From: JBGASG01 sp046328035
GTDB lineage: Bacteria > Cyanobacteriota > Vampirovibrionia > Obscuribacterales > Obscuribacteraceae
Reading direction: 5' to 3'
Length of the DNA: 64,000 nucleotides
NCBI GenBank assembly: GCA_046328035.1
Contig: JAXLXI010000022.1
Coordinates: forward strand, 1 to 64,000
Part shown: positions 25,635 to 35,010 of the stretch, one piece after another
Numbering within the stretch: position 1 is the first letter of the stretch
Layout of the letters: each line of letters opens with the position of its first letter
Made by a program: the position numbers and the translations under genes
The notes under the pieces: model-generated
The model's input: the letters and a program-made list of their open reading frames with translations, nothing else
Databases searched by the model: none
What the model was told of the DNA's origin: nothing

Positions 25635-26228
25635 ATGACGTTAGAAGTTGTATCGCGAATCGATATCAACCAGGCCATTGCCGAGCGTCAGACCGAGATA
25701 GAACCAACACTTTGCACATACTGCGAGGAAACATTGTCTAAAGTCTTAGTTCTAAACGCTTCATATGAACCGTTGAACATATGCAGCTGGCGTCGAGCGG
25801 TTGTTCTAATCATGAAAGGCAAGGCTGAACAGATTGAGCACAACGGCAAAGTGATTTATGCGGACTTCCCTCTACCGACAGTCATCCGACTCCGAAGCTA
25901 CGTCAAAATCCCCTATAAAGAAATCAGTCTATCCCGGCGCAACGTTCTGCACCGGGATAATTACACGTGCCAGTATTGCGGCGAACGTCGTCACGACCTG
26001 ACTATCGACCACATCATTCCCCGCTCCCGGGGCGGTGGCGATGCCTGGGATAACGTGGTCGCGGCCTGTTTGAAGTGCAACGTGAAGAAAGGCGACCGCA
26101 CTCCCAAAGAAGCAGCAATGCCGCTCATGTGCACGCCGCGGCGTCCGCAAAGCCATGTTTCGTTCGAGATTTCGAAACATTCGCTGCATGGACATGGATT
26201 CTGGTCAAAATATTTGATTGGCGCCTGA
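25635..26228 (+). CDS. HNH endonuclease family protein
   Basis: Small zinc-bound HNH protein of a type common in cyanobacteria and other bacteria, of unknown physiological target. It begins with a variable helix, then a CTYC pair, then the conserved opening VLVLNASYEPLNICSWRRA that marks this subgroup. The nuclease core reads RDNYTCQYCGERR, then LTIDHIIPRSRGGGDAWDN with the HNH histidine and asparagine, then VAACLKCNVKKGDRTPKEA, giving two CxxC pairs for structural zinc. Length 197 residues. It stands alone with its own promoter. Not linked to any intron, phage or restriction module here. Confidence 0.9.
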   Translation: MTLEVVSRIDINQAIAERQTEIEPTLCTYCEETLSKVLVLNASYEPLNICSWRRAVVLIMKGKAEQIEHNGKVIYADFPLPTVIRLRSYVKIPYKEISLSRRNVLHRDNYTCQYCGERRHDLTIDHIIPRSRGGGDAWDNVVAACLKCNVKKGDRTPKEAAMPLMCTPRRPQSHVSFEISKHSLHGHGFWSKYLIGA

Positions 26229-26292
26229 ACTTTTTGAGAAACGCTGTGCAGCGTGAACAGCCGCGGGATGCGGGTCACGATGCTGTCGCCGA

Positions 26293-26320
26293 ACGCGCGA
26301 AAAACGTCGGTTTTTCGCGC
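26293..26320 (+). repeat. Dispersed ACGCGAAAAAC element with perfect 11-bp hairpin, copy 11
   Basis: GCGCGAAAAAC (26295-26305) and GTTTTTCGCGC (26310-26320) are perfectly inverted around the loop GTCG. This is the most symmetrical copy. The remainder of the 305-base gap between the HNH gene and priA holds nothing I can identify. Confidence 0.75.
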
Positions 26321-26533
26321 TGCGTTTTGGCGGGCGCAGGGCACCCGTTCGGTGAAAAGCCGATTTGAACTTTTTGCGGGGCTGGAGCGTATACCTCTGT
26401 AGCCCTCGAGCTTAGCCCGCAAGCCGCATTGCTCCGAGCGTCTCGTGAGAAAGCGACTTGATTGTCACGCCGGTATATCGATTGGCTATGCGTTGGTGCT
26501 CGTGCGGGTTTCGCTCAACCGAGAGGTATGATT

Positions 26534-29407
26534 ATGGCGATCCAGCCATCAAATCTGGGATCATCTGGTCTAGCACCACGTCAGGGCTTGCGGAGACTTT
26601 ATTGCGTGCAGACAACCGGTGTGTTTGCCGAGGTTGCCGTGGACATCCCTAATCGGGAGGTCAGCGACCGGCTATTCACCTATCGGGTGCCGCCCGAAAT
26701 GCAAAATGAAGTTTTCATCGGGTCGCAGGTGCTCGTTCCGTTTGGGCACCAGGACCTGGTGCCGGCGTTCGTCGTCTCTTTACGCGAGGAGTTGCGGACC
26801 TCGGACGAACGTCCGACTCCCTCCGCTTTGGCGATGGCTGTTACTAAGGCCGACACCGGAACCGGTGGCAAACCAAGCGTGCGAAACACCAGGGCGCGGC
26901 AGTTGAATGGACAGGCACAGCACCTGCAACTTCGCCTCGACGATGTCGGTCGAAGCGATGAAATGCCGGAATCGACTGGTGAAGCAGTTTCGGATTCACA
27001 TTCCCTTGAACCGCCTCCCAGAGCTGAACAGCCGGCCATTCGCATTCGCGATGTTAAAGACGTGGTGGAGAGCGAACCGCTTTTTGACCGCGACTATATT
27101 GAGTTTCTTTATTGGATAGCTGACTACTATTGCTGCAGCATCACGCAGGTGGTGGCAGCCGCCATCCCCAGCGATGTCGGGCAACGGGCGCGCCGCGTCG
27201 CCCGATTGATCGCTGACTGCGAACAATTAGATCAGGCACCGGCCGGCAAAGATGAGCAGCAAGTCATCGCGGTTTTGCGAACTGCAAAAAACAGGACGAT
27301 GAGCTTAAAAGGATTGCGGCAGAGGGTGCACCTCAGCCAGAGTCGATTTTTCAATACACTCTCGACTCTGCGCAAATCGCAGACCATTGAGGTGGTCAAC
27401 GAAGCAACGGAGTCAGCCGCCCCGAAAACCGTGCAAGCGGTGCTCTGGACTGGGATGGAGCCGACCTCCGCCCGGCACCAGGATGTTGTCTCCTGCGTGC
27501 GCCGGCACAGCGGACAGATGACGGTGCAGGAATTGATCAAGGCAGCTGGCACCACCGCCAGTACCATCAAGCGCATGTGCGAGCAGGGGATTCTTTCCTA
27601 TATCGAACAGGACGTCTGGCGCGATCCCCTGACTGCAGCAGCTCGGCGAGCGGCTGGAGCAGCTGCTCCGCCGGACCTGACTGCCGACCAGAAAGCCGTG
27701 GTCGATCGATTGCAAGCTCGAATGGAGTCTTTATTTGCCGATCACTCCAGTGTCGGGCGGGACTTCGATCCGTGGCTCTTGCACGGAGTGACTGGCTCCG
27801 GTAAGACCGAGGTCTATCTGCGTTTGATCCAGAAAGCATTGGCGAGCGGGCGCAGTGCGTTGATGCTGGTTCCGGAAATCAGTCTCACTCCCCAGTTGGC
27901 TGATCGGCTGTTGTCTCGCTTTCAATCACAGGTGGCTATCTGGCACAGTGCGCTTTCTCCTGGCGAGCGTTATGACACCTGGCGGCGACTGCGGGCCGGC
28001 GATGTGCGGGTGCTTCTGGGAGCCCGCTCGGCGGTACTGCCGCCGATACCAGATCTGGGCTTGATAATTCTCGATGAGGAGCACGACGGCAGCTATAAGC
28101 AGAGCAGTCCGAGTCCGCGCTATTCCGCGCGGCGACTGGCTCACGAACGGGCGCGCCGCTGCGGTGCCTTGCTGTTGTTCGGCAGCGCCACGCCGGATGT
28201 CGGCAGCTATGCTCAGGCGAAATCAGTTGGGCACCTTCTGGAACTTCCTCAGCGCGTGTTTCAGCAGCCGATGCCGGAATCTATCGTTGTAGATATGCGC
28301 CGCGAAATGCAACTCGGCAATAAGGGCATCTTCTCCGGCGCTCTGCGACGAGCCGTCAACGAGGCGCTCGATCGTGACGAGCAAGTGATTTTCTTGATGA
28401 ACCGCCGCGGTTTCGCCAGTCATGTTTTTTGCCGCGCCTGCGGATTTGTGCCCAAGTGCCGCAACTGCAGTGTGTCCCTGGTGTTCCATAATACTCGCAC
28501 CAGTTGGAGCAATACGGTCGACGAAGAGGGCACCCCCGGTGGTGCCGCTTTGAGCGCCACCAAAGCTGTACTCGAAGAAGGGTACCTGTCTTGTCACCAC
28601 TGTGGGTACACCCGGCGCAACGTAATCACCTGCCCCTCGTGCCAGAGCCCATTCCTGAAGCCGTTTGGTCTGGGAACCCAGCGCGTCGAGCATGAGTGCC
28701 ATCTGGAATTTCCCGGTGCTACCACATTGCGTCTCGATAGTGATGTCACCACGCGCAAAGGTGCTTACGAAAAGGTGTTCGAGGATTTTTCTCAGGGGCG
28801 CGCCAACATATTGATCGGCACGCAGATGGTGGCAAAAGGACTGGATATACCCAAGGTCACTGTAGTCGGCGTGCTGGCGGCTGATGTTTCGTTCAATCTG
28901 CCGGACTACCGGTCTACTGAGCGCGGTTTTCAGCTTCTGACGCAGGTTTCCGGACGGGCGGGACGAGCGCAACATCCTGGTAAAGTCGTTTTGCAAACTT
29001 ACAATCCGCAGTTGCCGGCGCTTACCCTGGCCCGCAATCATGACTACAAATCATTCTACGAAGACGAGATAGTCGCGCGCCAGGAGCTGGCTTATCCACC
29101 CTTCAGCCAATTGATGCGCGTCGTCGTTGCCGGTGCGAACCTGGACACTGTGCAGGCGACTTGCGATGAACTGGTCGAGGAACTCAGTCTGTTCATCGGT
29201 GATTTGTTACCGCCGGACGACCTGCGTATTCTGGGTCCGGCGCCGTGCATCATCGAGCGCTTGCGCGGTAAGTTCCGCCATCACTTTTTGATCAAAAATC
29301 TGGCTGGAGAGCAAGGGCGTCAACTGGTCTGCGAGTTCATGCGACCGATTCGACCGCGCGGCGATGTTTCGATCACCCTCGACGTGGACAGCATCGACCT
29401 GGCTTGA
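26534..29407 (+). CDS. priA: Primosomal replication protein N' (PriA helicase)
   Basis: 3'-5' DNA helicase that reloads the replicative helicase at stalled forks. After the N-terminal DNA-binding region (VDIPNREVSDRLFTYRVP) the helicase part has HGVTGSGKTEVYLR (Walker A), LIILDEEHDGSYKQ (Walker B, DEEH), GSATPDVGSY, and QVSGRAGRAQHPGKVVLQT. The zinc domain has CRACG, CRNC, CHHCGY and CPSC. Compared with ordinary PriA (about 730-810 residues) this one is about 957 long. Extra segments are a charged insertion at about residues 88-165 in the N-terminal part and a 25-30-residue loop inside the zinc domain (about 654-680). The ATG at 26534 follows GAGAGG by seven bases; the frame is open to a TTG at 26462. 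Single gene. Confidence 0.95.
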   Translation: MAIQPSNLGSSGLAPRQGLRRLYCVQTTGVFAEVAVDIPNREVSDRLFTYRVPPEMQNEVFIGSQVLVPFGHQDLVPAFVVSLREELRTSDERPTPSALAMAVTKADTGTGGKPSVRNTRARQLNGQAQHLQLRLDDVGRSDEMPESTGEAVSDSHSLEPPPRAEQPAIRIRDVKDVVESEPLFDRDYIEFLYWIADYYCCSITQVVAAAIPSDVGQRARRVARLIADCEQLDQAPAGKDEQQVIAVLRTAKNRTMSLKGLRQRVHLSQSRFFNTLSTLRKSQTIEVVNEATESAAPKTVQAVLWTGMEPTSARHQDVVSCVRRHSGQMTVQELIKAAGTTASTIKRMCEQGILSYIEQDVWRDPLTAAARRAAGAAAPPDLTADQKAVVDRLQARMESLFADHSSVGRDFDPWLLHGVTGSGKTEVYLRLIQKALASGRSALMLVPEISLTPQLADRLLSRFQSQVAIWHSALSPGERYDTWRRLRAGDVRVLLGARSAVLPPIPDLGLIILDEEHDGSYKQSSPSPRYSARRLAHERARRCGALLLFGSATPDVGSYAQAKSVGHLLELPQRVFQQPMPESIVVDMRREMQLGNKGIFSGALRRAVNEALDRDEQVIFLMNRRGFASHVFCRACGFVPKCRNCSVSLVFHNTRTSWSNTVDEEGTPGGAALSATKAVLEEGYLSCHHCGYTRRNVITCPSCQSPFLKPFGLGTQRVEHECHLEFPGATTLRLDSDVTTRKGAYEKVFEDFSQGRANILIGTQMVAKGLDIPKVTVVGVLAADVSFNLPDYRSTERGFQLLTQVSGRAGRAQHPGKVVLQTYNPQLPALTLARNHDYKSFYEDEIVARQELAYPPFSQLMRVVVAGANLDTVQATCDELVEELSLFIGDLLPPDDLRILGPAPCIIERLRGKFRHHFLIKNLAGEQGRQLVCEFMRPIRPRGDVSITLDVDSIDLA

Positions 29408-29423
29408 AGCGCGCGGCGCTTCC

Positions 29424-29762
29424 TTATTCGCCTGCGCCTTTGGTGGCCGCTCCGCGCAGCTTAAACACAATGTTCATTAGAATGACCAGAACGATCATTG
29501 ACAATGCGTAGCCGATCACAAAACCGACGAAGAGCACCAACCCGTCGCTGACGTTGACGGACCGAATTGGACCTAAGTGCATATCCAGTTTGACGTTCAT
29601 CAGATTTTTTGGCATGTAATGAACGAAAATCGGCTTCAAAACAGGCAGTGAATTGAAGGCGCAGATCAGTCCGCCAATCAGCGAACCGACGTTGAGGATC
29701 GCTGTATATTGGGAGTAGGCTCCCTGTCCGGCGACGGCTCTCAAATTGCGATTTGTGGGCAT
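29424..29762 (-). CDS. Small inner-membrane protein of unknown function
   Basis: A 112-residue protein with two hydrophobic helices (about residues 22-45 and 75-102) joined by a polar loop, ending in a short Lys/Gly-rich tail. I do not recognise the family; the layout resembles small DUF4282-like proteins, but this is not firm. It converges on priA with 16 bases between stops and stands alone upstream. Confidence 0.55.
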   Translation of the reverse strand: MPTNRNLRAVAGQGAYSQYTAILNVGSLIGGLICAFNSLPVLKPIFVHYMPKNLMNVKLDMHLGPIRSVNVSDGLVLFVGFVIGYALSMIVLVILMNIVFKLRGAATKGAGE

Positions 29763-30140
29763 GTTGTATGACTTTCCTGCTGGGACGCCGCAAACAAAAC
29801 TTTGAACGTGATTGCAGTTGTGGCTGAGGAGGCACTGTATGTGGTGGCTTGCCGTGACGATTCAGCGGCTGTACCTGAGAACCTCAACCGAATCATAGGG
29901 ATTGTACCCCCTGCGCCACCACCTGGCGACGGTCAGTTTACGCGTGTTGTCAAGCGAGGGCGTGCAGCAGGGAAGAGCTTCATGGTCGGCAACAGGGCTC
30001 ACTCCTCTGGGATCCGCAATTCCCAGTGGGCGCCTGCTTTTACAACTCAGGCTTTTGCGAAGCCGCAGTGGTTAAACGAGTGGCATGGCGCGCTGCTTGA
30101 CTAATTGCTAGACTTGCCGGTCCAAGGAGGAGCGCCGGAC
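29763..30140. other. Intergenic stretch before kdtA
   Basis: About 378 bases. A 100-codon open frame at 29802-30104 has no ribosome site and no protein-like pattern, so I do not call it a gene. No terminator or clear promoter was recognised. Confidence 0.35.
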
Positions 30141-31478
30141 TTGATATTCCTCTACTACGCCGCCGTTTTTGCTTTGCTGGCAGTGTGCGGGCCGTTCCTT
30201 ATGTTTTCGCCCAAGGCGCGAGCGGGACTTCCTCAGAAACTTGGAGTAGTGCCGAAAAAAGGATGGACCAGCAAGGCTGCCGCCGGGCGCCCGCGCATCT
30301 GGTTCCATGCTGTGTCGGTGGGCGAGTTTAATGCTTTGTGGTCTCTCTTGGAGCCGTTTCGCGCAGAGTTCCCGGGATGGGACGTATTCATCTCAACAAC
30401 CACCGCGACCGGGCAGGCTCTGGCAAAAGAACGGGCGGGATCATTCGCTAAGGTCTTCCACTTTCCGCTGGACTTGCCGTGGGCGACGTCGGCGTTCCTC
30501 GATGCCGTCGAACCGGACGCGGTCGCTGTGGTGGAAACCGAAATCTGGCCCGGTTTCCTCGCCCAATGCCAGGCGCGCGGCATCAAGACCTTGATTCTCA
30601 ATGGACGGCTGTCGCCCAAGTCATTTCGATCGTACGGCATGTGCCAGGCTCTTTTCGGACCAGTGTTCCGTAGCTTCAATGCTATCGTCGCCCAGTCACC
30701 GAACGAAGTGGAGCGCTACAGAGCCCTTGCCGGCGCCGCGGCCCGAGCGGTTGCCTGCGGCAACATCAAGTTCGATGGACTGGTGGCTGTCAGCCCACAG
30801 CGCCGCCAGGAAATTATCGATGGCACGGCAATCAAAGACAACGATCTGGTGCTGGTCGCCGGCTCCACTCACGAAGGAGAAGAGAGCACCATACTCAAGG
30901 CAATCCAGCAGTTGCGGCACGCGAAATATCGAGTAATTATCGCGCCTCGTCATCCTGAGCGGTTTGCACGCGTCGCCAACATAATAGAATCATACGGTTT
31001 TCGCGTCCGTCGCTATTCGCTCGGCGAGCGCTTCGAGCAAGACAACGACGTATATTTATTGGACACAATTGGTCAATTGACTGCATTCTATTCAATTGCA
31101 TCGGTGGCTTTTGTCGGCGGCACTCTGGTGCCGATTGGCGGACACAATCTCGTGGAGCCGGCTACCTACGGTGTACCCGTGGTGTGCGGACCCCACGTGC
31201 ACAAGACGCGCGACGTCGCCGCCAGCTTGCTGGAAGCCAAGGCACTGATCAAGATCGAAGGTCTGGATGCGTTGATTCGCCAGCTGGAAAAACTGTCGGA
31301 GCAACCGAACTATCGCAGCTCCATCGGCGACAACGGGCGGCTCTGGTTGCAAAAGAGCCAGGGTGCCGTCAAACGAACGCTGGATGTGTTGAAACAGGTT
31401 CTTGCCGGCGAAACACCGCTGGACCGGGAAGTAGCAGAAGTGGGTGCGGCCTCAGGCCGCAAGGCAGGCGCACAATGA
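30141..31478 (+). CDS. kdtA: 3-deoxy-D-manno-octulosonic acid (Kdo) transferase
   Basis: Inner-membrane-anchored GT30 enzyme that adds Kdo to lipid IVA, the first step of the LPS core. An N-terminal anchor helix (LYYAAVFALLAVCGPFLMF) precedes WFHAVSVGEFNA, whose glutamate is the family's catalytic base. Further blocks are STTTATGQALAKE, PDAVAVVETEIWPGFL, LVAGSTHEGEE, IIAPRHPERF and VGGTLVPIGGHNLVEPA. The TTG at 30141 follows CCAAGGAGG by ten bases and gives a clean start to the anchor; a TTG at 30105 is the longer option. The stop overlaps the lpxK start as ATGA, so translation is coupled. Presence of this gene implies an outer membrane with LPS. Confidence 0.95.
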   Translation: MIFLYYAAVFALLAVCGPFLMFSPKARAGLPQKLGVVPKKGWTSKAAAGRPRIWFHAVSVGEFNALWSLLEPFRAEFPGWDVFISTTTATGQALAKERAGSFAKVFHFPLDLPWATSAFLDAVEPDAVAVVETEIWPGFLAQCQARGIKTLILNGRLSPKSFRSYGMCQALFGPVFRSFNAIVAQSPNEVERYRALAGAAARAVACGNIKFDGLVAVSPQRRQEIIDGTAIKDNDLVLVAGSTHEGEESTILKAIQQLRHAKYRVIIAPRHPERFARVANIIESYGFRVRRYSLGERFEQDNDVYLLDTIGQLTAFYSIASVAFVGGTLVPIGGHNLVEPATYGVPVVCGPHVHKTRDVAASLLEAKALIKIEGLDALIRQLEKLSEQPNYRSSIGDNGRLWLQKSQGAVKRTLDVLKQVLAGETPLDREVAEVGAASGRKAGAQ

Positions 31479-32581
31479 GCTGGGGTAATCCTACTAATAC
31501 GAAAGAAAGAGCGCTGGCGGCATTGCTCTGGCCGGCTGCCACCGCATATGGTGTAGGCGCGTTCTCTCGCCTGATGGCTTACAACACCGGTTTGATCAAA
31601 CAACAGAAACTAGACGTGCCGGTAATCAGTGTCGGCAACATTACCGTTGGGGGTACAGGCAAAACGCCGATCACTGTCGACCTGGCTCGCAAGCTGCACG
31701 TCGCCGGGCACAAAGTGGGGATTCTCAGCCGCGGCTACAAGCGCAAGTCGCAAGCCAAACGGATTATCGTCAGCGACGGACAGCACCTGCTCAGCTCCAG
31801 CTTCGAGTGCGGCGATGAACCATATATGATGGCGCAGTCGTTGCCCAAGTGTGTGGTGATTGTCGGCGCAGACCGGTCTGAAAATGCCATGATTGCCATC
31901 AATAAGTTTGGCTGCACGGCTTTGATTTTGGATGACGGGTTTCAGCATTTCAAAGTCAAACGAAACTTTGATGTCGCTTTGATAGACTATAACGACGAAC
32001 TGGAAAACGATCACCTCCTCCCGGCCGGACGGTTGCGAGAACCACTCAGCGGACTGGTGCGCGCAGACTGGGTGGTGATCACCAAAGTCGCCGAACAACC
32101 AGACCCGGACAAATTGGATCGCATCCACGCATTGATCGCCAAACAGGCTCCGAATGCCAAAGTCACATCCTGCCGCATCAAGGCCGCGGCACTGCAGGCG
32201 TACGGTTCCGATGTGCAGATGCCGGCTGATGCTCTGGATGGAACCAGGGTGTTCGCCTTCTGTGGACTGGCCAAGCCGGAGTTGTTCTTCGACTCACTGC
32301 GTCAACTGGGAGCAGAGGTGACTGGTACGCGCTCGTTCCCCGACCATCACTGGTTTACGCCGCGCGAGGTTGATGAATTGCGAACGGCTATGGAAGAAAC
32401 CGGCGCCGAGATGCTGGTCACTACCGAAAAGGACGCCGTGCGTCTGATACCGGAACTGGTGCAGAACGCCGCCGTCGGCATCGTCAAGCAAAGGGTTGAA
32501 TGGCTGGGAGTGGTGCCCGTGCTGGAAACGCAACCCTGGGAGGTCGCACCGCAGCTGGTGTCGGCGCGCCAGTCAAAATGA
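31475..32581 (+). CDS. lpxK: Tetraacyldisaccharide 4'-kinase
   Basis: Phosphorylates the 4' position of the lipid A precursor at the membrane. The N-terminal segment (ALLWPAATAYGVGAFSRLMA) is the membrane-associating helix; VISVGNITVGGTGKTPIT is the LpxK-specific Walker A region, followed by GILSRGYKRK, GDEPYMMAQ, ILDDGFQHFKVKR and DALDGTRVFAFCGLAKPELF. The start ATG overlaps the kdtA stop and its own TGA overlaps the next start, both as ATGA. A longer open frame upstream overlaps kdtA and is not real. 368 residues, close to the family norm. Confidence 0.95.
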   Translation: MSWGNPTNTKERALAALLWPAATAYGVGAFSRLMAYNTGLIKQQKLDVPVISVGNITVGGTGKTPITVDLARKLHVAGHKVGILSRGYKRKSQAKRIIVSDGQHLLSSSFECGDEPYMMAQSLPKCVVIVGADRSENAMIAINKFGCTALILDDGFQHFKVKRNFDVALIDYNDELENDHLLPAGRLREPLSGLVRADWVVITKVAEQPDPDKLDRIHALIAKQAPNAKVTSCRIKAAALQAYGSDVQMPADALDGTRVFAFCGLAKPELFFDSLRQLGAEVTGTRSFPDHHWFTPREVDELRTAMEETGAEMLVTTEKDAVRLIPELVQNAAVGIVKQRVEWLGVVPVLETQPWEVAPQLVSARQSK

Positions 32582-33666
32582 CGGACGCCGGGCCGCAGCC
32601 GTTGCCAGCCAAGCGCATTCTGGTGATGCGCTATCGCTTCATCGGCGACACTATTTTGACCGTGCCGTTCCTGAGAAACCTGCGTCGTGCCTATCCGCAG
32701 GCGCGCATTGACGTTCTGGTCGGACCCCAAAGTGGAACGGTGCTGGAAGGTTGCCCCTACATTGACGAGTTGATAACTTACGACACCACGCGCTTCCACA
32801 AATACGATCAAGGTGCCGGCGAGAAACCGAAGAATATCGCGCATTACGCGCTGGAACTGAGGCGACGCCAGTACGACCTGGTGTTTCTTCTCAAGCGTTC
32901 ATTCACCGCCGGCTTGCTGGCGCTGGCCAGTGGTGCTCGCTACCGGGTCGGTTACGACACAGAGGGGCGCGGATGGATGCTGACGCACAGAGTGCCGTGG
33001 CGAGCGAATGTGCACGAAGTTCAGTCGACCTTGGATGTACTGCGAGCGGCGAACGTGCCGATAGCCGATCAGTATCTCGAGTCGTGGGTGAATTCCGAAG
33101 AACTGGCCCGCGTCGACCAGCTCGCTCCCGCCTTGGCGAGCGAGAAAAAGAAAGTGCTTTTTCATGCCGCATCTGCGCATCCCGATAAGCTTTATCCGCT
33201 CGGAAAGTGGGCGATGCTGCTCCGCTCTCTGATGGAGAGTCAGGACATTGTGCCATTTTTCATCGGGGATAAGCAGGATATCGAGACTTACGAAACCTTG
33301 CAACAAATCGCCGATGTGCGTGGAGTAAATCTGGCCGGAAAACTTTCCTTGCGGGAAAGCATGGCGCTTCTCAGCCGACTGGATCTGGCTATCTGCACTG
33401 ATTCCGGGCCGGCGCATCTGGCGGCGGCCGCCAACGTTCCAACTATTGCGTTATTCGGACCGACTGATCCGGTGCGTTGGCGTCCTTGGGGCGAACAGCA
33501 TTTGGCGCTTTATGATGAAACACTGCACTGTCGTCCCTGCAACTACAACAAGATTTGCGAAAATCGTGAATGTTTGACGCAACTGCCGGCTGATCGCATC
33601 CTGCGTGAGGCAGAGCGGATGCTGCGCCTCGTTGATTTGCGTGGCGGGCAACTGGTCAAGCCATAG
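32578..33666 (+). CDS. ADP-heptose--LPS heptosyltransferase (GT9, WaaF/WaaC-like)
   Basis: GT9 glycosyltransferase that probably extends the LPS inner core. The opening ILVMRYRFIGDTILTVPFLR is the usual GDxxLTxPxLR motif. The donor side has FHAASAHPDKLYPLGKWA, GVNLAGKLSLRESMALLSR and CTDSGPAHLAAAANVPTIAL, then FGPTDPVRWRPWG. A C-terminal CRPCNYNKICENRECL cysteine cluster is often seen in WaaF relatives. I cannot tell WaaF from WaaC or WaaQ by sequence alone. The ATG at 32578 overlaps lpxK, closing a three-gene kdtA-lpxK-GT9 operon; about 362 residues. Confidence 0.9.
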   Translation: MTDAGPQPLPAKRILVMRYRFIGDTILTVPFLRNLRRAYPQARIDVLVGPQSGTVLEGCPYIDELITYDTTRFHKYDQGAGEKPKNIAHYALELRRRQYDLVFLLKRSFTAGLLALASGARYRVGYDTEGRGWMLTHRVPWRANVHEVQSTLDVLRAANVPIADQYLESWVNSEELARVDQLAPALASEKKKVLFHAASAHPDKLYPLGKWAMLLRSLMESQDIVPFFIGDKQDIETYETLQQIADVRGVNLAGKLSLRESMALLSRLDLAICTDSGPAHLAAAANVPTIALFGPTDPVRWRPWGEQHLALYDETLHCRPCNYNKICENRECLTQLPADRILREAERMLRLVDLRGGQLVKP

Positions 33667-33667
33667 A

Positions 33668-34273
33668 CTACTTCTTCTCTTGATCGCCCGACAGCAGAGG
33701 GCGAGCTTCGATCAGAACAGGCAGTCCTCTGATTATGCAAAATGCTGTCGAGAAGTAGGTGCAGAACAGACCGGCGGCCAGCACCGCTGGAGGTGCTTGA
33801 TTGATGTGCCCGGCGATCACCAGGCAAAAAGCCGCCGCTTTGGCGACAGCATACGAAAATCTGCTGAAGTTCGAAGCCACCAGAAATTTGCCCACCGGCG
33901 ATTGCATCATGGTCTTGGCGCCGAATGCTGTGAAACCTTGCTCGGATACTTGCGCCCTGATGGCGTCGACGAAAGTTCCGCGCACTAAAAATATGATCGG
34001 CACCCAGGCGGGAATCCAGCCCAGCACTGCGAAAACGATCCAGTAAAGCATCTCGACCACGCGGTCGCCGGCAATGTCGAGAACTGCTCCCAGCTTGGTG
34101 CACTGGTTAAGTTTGCGCGCGAAGAAACCATCCAAACCGTCGCCCCACATCACAAGTACGGTGAGGACGAACGCAGCCCAGCGCATGCCGTCTCCAGGCA
34201 CCCATAACAACGCGCAGGTACCGATTGCCACGAACACTCGCGTAATCGTTATGGCATTGGGAACGTTGATCAC
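33668..34273 (-). CDS. CDP-alcohol phosphatidyltransferase family protein
   Basis: Membrane enzyme that joins a CDP-linked lipid to an alcohol; PgsA-type phosphatidylglycerophosphate synthase is the most likely relative. It opens NVPNAITITRVFVA as PgsA does, and holds the complete family motif D-G-x2-A-R-x8-G-x3-D-x3-D in DGFFARKLNQ and then CTKLGAVLDIAGD. About five hydrophobic helices can be counted. 201 residues. Convergent on the heptosyltransferase with one base between stops, and followed upstream by a 208-codon gene on the same strand that may precede it in the transcript. The exact alcohol acceptor is not determined. Confidence 0.85.
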   Translation of the reverse strand: MINVPNAITITRVFVAIGTCALLWVPGDGMRWAAFVLTVLVMWGDGLDGFFARKLNQCTKLGAVLDIAGDRVVEMLYWIVFAVLGWIPAWVPIIFLVRGTFVDAIRAQVSEQGFTAFGAKTMMQSPVGKFLVASNFSRFSYAVAKAAAFCLVIAGHINQAPPAVLAAGLFCTYFSTAFCIIRGLPVLIEARPLLSGDQEKK

Positions 34274-34292
34274 TTGTTGTTGGAAAGAAACT

Positions 34293-34745
34293 CTATGTCA
34301 ATTTGCGAGCTGCGTCGGGGACAATTCCCTGAACGTCGATCGGCATTTGAGCGCTTTTGACGGTCTTGAGAAACTTCTGCAGTTCGGGACTCATTTGAGT
34401 GACGGCGTCTTCTTCGGCAGCAGTTATGGTGCGCAACAGGGTGCTGAGAGAAGCCGTGCTCACTCCGTCCCAGTGAGTCTTCCTGTCCTCGGGATTGAGT
34501 AATTCAGCACTGATGTCGGCAAAGTAATCCGGCGACATGAGGCGATGTCCGGTCTCCATGCGATAAAGCATCGCTTTTGCGCCGCCCGCCTGCACTACCC
34601 GGTACAGATCGACCAGACGCAGATAATCATCACGCAAGTCACCCGCCATAATTCCACGCTGTCCAGTGAATTTTTTGGCGCGCATCATCTGATCGAGTGT
34701 TTCGATGATGAGAGTTATTCGTTGTCTTGTCAGAGGTCGAATCAT
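34293..34745 (-). CDS. Hypothetical soluble protein upstream of the phosphatidyltransferase
   Basis: I do not recognise this protein. From the ATG at 34745 it has about 150 residues: IRPLTRQRITLIIETLDQMM at the start, then LRDDYLRLVDLYRVVQAGG and a helical C-terminal half with no cysteine or metal pattern. The frame stays open to 34919, but the additional 58 residues look unlike coding sequence and have no ribosome site, so I use the inner ATG; this is a judgement. It ends 19 bases before the phosphatidyltransferase start and is probably in the same transcript. Confidence 0.55.
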   Translation of the reverse strand: MIRPLTRQRITLIIETLDQMMRAKKFTGQRGIMAGDLRDDYLRLVDLYRVVQAGGAKAMLYRMETGHRLMSPDYFADISAELLNPEDRKTHWDGVSTASLSTLLRTITAAEEDAVTQMSPELQKFLKTVKSAQMPIDVQGIVPDAARKLT

Positions 34746-35010
34746 TTGTTTGGGTGCCTGGTCGCCGAGTGTCCAGTTGAAATTATAGGGGCGAGTTGTA
34801 AATGGATAACTATTAGTCGCTGTAAGGGAAACTATAGTCCCAGACGCGGCGTGCGTCCAGACATAGGACGAAGTAAAAAGCAGCGACTTTGTTCCATGGA
34901 CGGGCATTGATGAACACAATTTTTGTTGGACTCAAGCATTAGATGCCGACTGCTACCGGGTTTCGCCACATAGCGGTTATGATTATGGGACAGCCAACTG
35001 ACGCGCAAGA

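Noticed and set aside
28223..29041. 272-codon open frame antisense to priA
   Set aside because: Shadow of the helicase gene with no domain or ribosome site.
29802..30104. 100-codon open frame upstream of kdtA
   Set aside because: No ribosome site and no protein-like composition; left as intergenic.
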